Source of the DNA: Lineus longissimus
Lineage: Eukaryota > Nemertea > Pilidiophora > Heteronemertea > Lineidae
Length of the DNA: 64,000 nt
Assembly (NCBI RefSeq): GCF_910592395.1
Contig: NC_088317.1
Span: forward strand, 4,342,001-4,406,000
Reading direction: 5' to 3'
Below, piece after piece: positions 61,395 through 64,000 of this stretch (position 1 is its first letter; every line of letters begins with the position of its first letter). The notes under the pieces were generated by a model, which was given only the letters and a program-made list of their open reading frames with translations, was not told where the DNA came from and searched no databases. Made by a program: the position numbers and the translations under genes.

Positions 61395-63596
61395 TCAGCA
61401 CTTGAACACTTTAATTGTCTGACCGTGTGACATGACAACTATGTGACCATCTCTTGTGGAAACCCTGGCTTCATTGTCTGCTCCTCTAACGTTCTCGTGT
61501 GCTCTCTTACAATCCAACTCTTTCCATTCCAATTTGTTTTCTTTATCCTGGAGACGATTCAGATAAACACATTCAATTGTTTCCCCTTCTGCACCAATAA
61601 AATCAATTAGAAAGAGATTGTCCCACATTGTTGCTGATATGTCCATCGCAGTTCCCATGGCACTGCCTTTTGGAGGACAAGTTGTTATTCTCTGTAGTCC
61701 GGTGTCCTGTATCTCATAGACAGAAACGTTATAGTATCCATTTACAAAGATGAACTTCCCACCACAAGTTATCCTGGTGCAAAATTTGGCATCATCAACC
61801 CCTTGATCAGTCAGAGGATGGTTATGTTTCACAACTCCATCTTTATCCACAATGGTCATCTGCAACTGAAAATCTTCGTCATCTTCGTCATCATCGTCAT
61901 CTTCGTCATCATCATCAGCACATGCAGTTGCAAGTTTTTCTGCATCCCTATCTTTATCCACAGTGGTGATCGGTCCATTTGCCTCATCATCAATCACAGG
62001 TATTTCAGCGACCCCATCTTTATCTACAGCATTATCAGTTGCAGGTTTTTCTACTGACTGTTGACTAAGGATAACATACTCATTCTGCAAGGTAACTCCG
62101 AGTGACCGAGGTTTAGTAAGATGGATGTCCCGTGTGGAGCTGATGTAGCCAGTCTCAGGATCAAACAACTTGACACTGGAGGTTTCACCCCCTGTACCAT
62201 CAGAGAGGACAGCAATTTTACCATCAGGGTCGGCAGACATATCATACAGCGGAGGGACGTGATCTCTAAGTGTATTTTTCAGTGTCCCTGGAAACTCGTA
62301 GATGTCAATTGCCTCTGCTGGTTGGTCAGGTTTTACTGGATGAGCGACAGCATAATACTTTTGGCTAAGGACAGCAACACATGGAATGCCCATGTCCTCT
62401 GAAACGACCTGCATTTCATGACGGAAGATTTCCTTTGGTTCAAAACCAGTCATCTCCGGAGTTTTCTCTATATTTCCATAACTAGGCTGGACAGTCTTTG
62501 GGCAGAAGAAGTAGTTATCTGAGTTTAATTTCGAGAGCCGATTCTGATATTTCTTTTCCTCAGTGCCATGTTCTGTCTGCGGAATGGCTTGCAATTCTTG
62601 TTGGACTGAGACTGATAGTAGTTTTTCAAGGTACACAGGGTGCTCCTCGATCTCTGATAGCAAGTGAGCTGCCATGTCGATCGACCTGTCCAGCTTCTGA
62701 ACCATCTTTGAGACCCTCTCCAAACCAACAGGAATGTGCTGGATAAGTTTGTAATCAACTTGGACTTGTTTCTTCAAGTGCTCTTTCCATGTGATGATCT
62801 GGTCAATGCACATCTGTGCGTGGTCCTCGATTTCTTTGATCAGGATGGCCCGCTTGTCAACCAATGGTGCCTTGGTGTTCAGCAGAGTTAACTCCTTCTG
62901 AAGTTGTTGCAAGTCTTTCCTCTGTACCCCGTGCGCTTCCAGAATGACCCTGACCTCCTCTGCCTTTGACCAGATGGTTTCTGCAAGTCGTTCACTGTCA
63001 TGATCACCATGATCAAGCAAGACACAAATCTTACACACTGGTTCCTTGCAGGTTAGACAAAAACGAATGAGTAGTTTGTGGTGCATTTTGCACAAAGGTA
63101 CTTTACCTTGCCTTTTCGACAGTAATGATGTCAAGATATGTTTTTTGGTGGCCTTATTCATACCATGGGCATGAGAGCAGTCTTTGCAGATGTTCAGATT
63201 GTCACACTCTGAACAGATATTGACTGCTGGCACTTTCTTCTGCCTGTAATCACAAAGATCACATATGACATCACCTGCGGCATTCTCAATCGTTTCTTGT
63301 TCTTGGCGTTCTTTTTCATCTTCCTCAGGTACAACCGCACGTTCCGTGTCGGTGTCTACCGCATCTACCATATTCCCTGTGAAATCCACCATTCCATTCA
63401 CACCATCCCAAGGTCGTGGACACTCAACTTTACAAGACGGACAGGCGAACACCTCACTTCCACTTTCAAGGCTATCAAGGACAGTTGACAGGCATTCCGT
63501 GCAGAAGCTGTGTTTGCAGTTCGCTACTATCTTCAGGGGTCTTGTCTCAAAACATATCAGACAGGTCGATGTGACGTCTTGAGCTTGTGACGCCAT
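61395..63596 (-). CDS. TRIM-type RING/B-box protein with C-terminal propeller-like region, single coding exon
   Basis: This is a 733-residue protein. The RING C3HC4 is complete: C12, C15, C27, H29, C32, C35, C52, C55. B-box 1 spans about 112-153 (C112, C115, C128, C131, C137, C140, H144 and H153 candidates). B-box 2 has C169, H172, C180, C183, C188, C191, H196, H199. A coiled coil runs about 205-340. From about 400 to the end, repeated beta-rich segments (DMSADPDGKIAVLSDGTG, TRITCGGKFIFVNGYYNVSV) suggest a beta-propeller of the kind found in NHL/TRIM2-, TRIM3- or TRIM56-like proteins. An insert carries three VDK-D motifs and an acidic run at about 560-573. The expected role is an E3 ubiquitin ligase. 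The ATG has a good context (GAAGATGG). A probable acceptor (GTTTAGTTTCAG) at 63617-63618 suggests an upstream 5'UTR exon. The gene lies antisense inside the Dlg intron. I give no ortholog name because this family is expanded in invertebrates. Confidence 0.92.
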   Translation of the reverse strand: MASQAQDVTSTCLICFETRPLKIVANCKHSFCTECLSTVLDSLESGSEVFACPSCKVECPRPWDGVNGMVDFTGNMVDAVDTDTERAVVPEEDEKERQEQETIENAAGDVICDLCDYRQKKVPAVNICSECDNLNICKDCSHAHGMNKATKKHILTSLLSKRQGKVPLCKMHHKLLIRFCLTCKEPVCKICVLLDHGDHDSERLAETIWSKAEEVRVILEAHGVQRKDLQQLQKELTLLNTKAPLVDKRAILIKEIEDHAQMCIDQIITWKEHLKKQVQVDYKLIQHIPVGLERVSKMVQKLDRSIDMAAHLLSEIEEHPVYLEKLLSVSVQQELQAIPQTEHGTEEKKYQNRLSKLNSDNYFFCPKTVQPSYGNIEKTPEMTGFEPKEIFRHEMQVVSEDMGIPCVAVLSQKYYAVAHPVKPDQPAEAIDIYEFPGTLKNTLRDHVPPLYDMSADPDGKIAVLSDGTGGETSSVKLFDPETGYISSTRDIHLTKPRSLGVTLQNEYVILSQQSVEKPATDNAVDKDGVAEIPVIDDEANGPITTVDKDRDAEKLATACADDDDEDDDDDEDDEDFQLQMTIVDKDGVVKHNHPLTDQGVDDAKFCTRITCGGKFIFVNGYYNVSVYEIQDTGLQRITTCPPKGSAMGTAMDISATMWDNLFLIDFIGAEGETIECVYLNRLQDKENKLEWKELDCKRAHENVRGADNEARVSTRDGHIVVMSHGQTIKVFKC

Positions 63597-64000
63597 CTTC
63601 AGGTTGTTTGTTGAACCTGAAACTAAACAGTGACATAATTAACCATTTGAGCGCGTTAGTTGCTGTACGGCGATGAGAGACCAATGCCTCTAAAACTGCC
63701 CAAGCACCTCCCAGACATCGTTAATTTAGTTCTGCTCAGTATTCATAGACGGCACTCATGTATGTCAACAGGTTACACAACTTTTTCACGGCTTGTTTTG
63801 GCCAAATTCAGAGTTTTTAGGGCAATGCAACCTTGTTTCTTTCCATTACGGAAACGATATCTACCATCACACTGGCCTGTGAAGTGGACCCCTGATTGCG
63901 ATGGACCCTGTGGGCCCCTGACACGTGATGCATGGCATGACTAAACTGTTCCCTGATATGTATTTACTTTGTGGGCTTATTGCCAAAACAGTACCTCGGC
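63597..64000 (-). other. Upstream region of the TRIM-type gene
   Basis: On the minus strand an acceptor-like CACTGTTTAGTTTCAG ends 20 bases before the ATG, so the 5'UTR probably continues in an exon further upstream, outside the window. I see no TATA box or other core promoter motif here. No plus-strand exon is supported. Confidence 0.4.

Larger units (their letters stand above)
59745..64000 (+). other. Start of the next Dlg intron, hosting a nested antisense gene
   Basis: The intron begins GTAAGTTTAC and does not end in the window. It contains a 444-bp element with flanking direct repeats (59926-60425) and the complete minus-strand TRIM-type gene (61395-63596). I see no plus-strand exon. 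The segment 60430-61390 holds no recognisable feature apart from the likely 3' region of the TRIM-type gene. Confidence 0.6.

Overview
The window is eukaryotic (animal) genomic DNA. It has spliced exons with GT/AG borders, introns of many kilobases, TIR mini-elements, tRNA-derived SINE-like repeats and many minisatellites. There are no operons, bacterial genes or long viral or transposon reading frames. The two recognisable genes and the repeat style suggest a marine invertebrate bilaterian. A lophotrochozoan or an invertebrate deuterostome would fit, but the sequence alone does not let me choose.

The plus strand is occupied from end to end by the 5' part of a Discs-large (Dlg/DLG1, SAP97/PSD-95 family MAGUK) gene. 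Two exons (566-697 and 12660-12784) encode the N-terminal L27 domain. Four more exons (25757-25939, 46955-47095, 57242-57415, 59709-59744) appear to encode the linker before PDZ1. All four start and end in phase 0 and have lengths divisible by three, so each could be skipped without breaking the frame. The first coding exon lies upstream of the window. The PDZ, SH3 and guanylate-kinase exons must lie downstream. Three further phase-0 exon or alternative-start candidates sit in the intron between 47095 and 57242 and are marked as tentative.

The last Dlg intron in view holds a complete antisense gene (61395-63596, minus). It is an uninterrupted 733-codon TRIM-type RING / B-box / B-box / coiled-coil protein with a C-terminal region that looks like a beta-propeller. 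A probable 5'UTR splice acceptor lies just upstream of its ATG.

The rest is intron, by region. 1-12.7 kb: a hairpin, two small TIR elements, and 60-bp, ~100-bp and 63-bp tandem arrays. 12.8-25.8 kb: a foldback element with 20 copies of a 13-bp unit in one arm, one 444-bp TIR element, and a 392-bp TIR element next to exon 3. 25.9-47 kb: SINE-like repeats, a 63-bp array, a ~142/284-bp higher-order array and a 36-unit 23-bp array. 47-64 kb: duplications, the candidate alternative exons, and a second 444-bp element in opposite orientation flanked by 28-bp direct repeats. I found no clearly new multi-gene system. The most interesting points are the modular Dlg linker with possible alternative starts, the nested TRIM gene, and the two unusual inverted-repeat elements.
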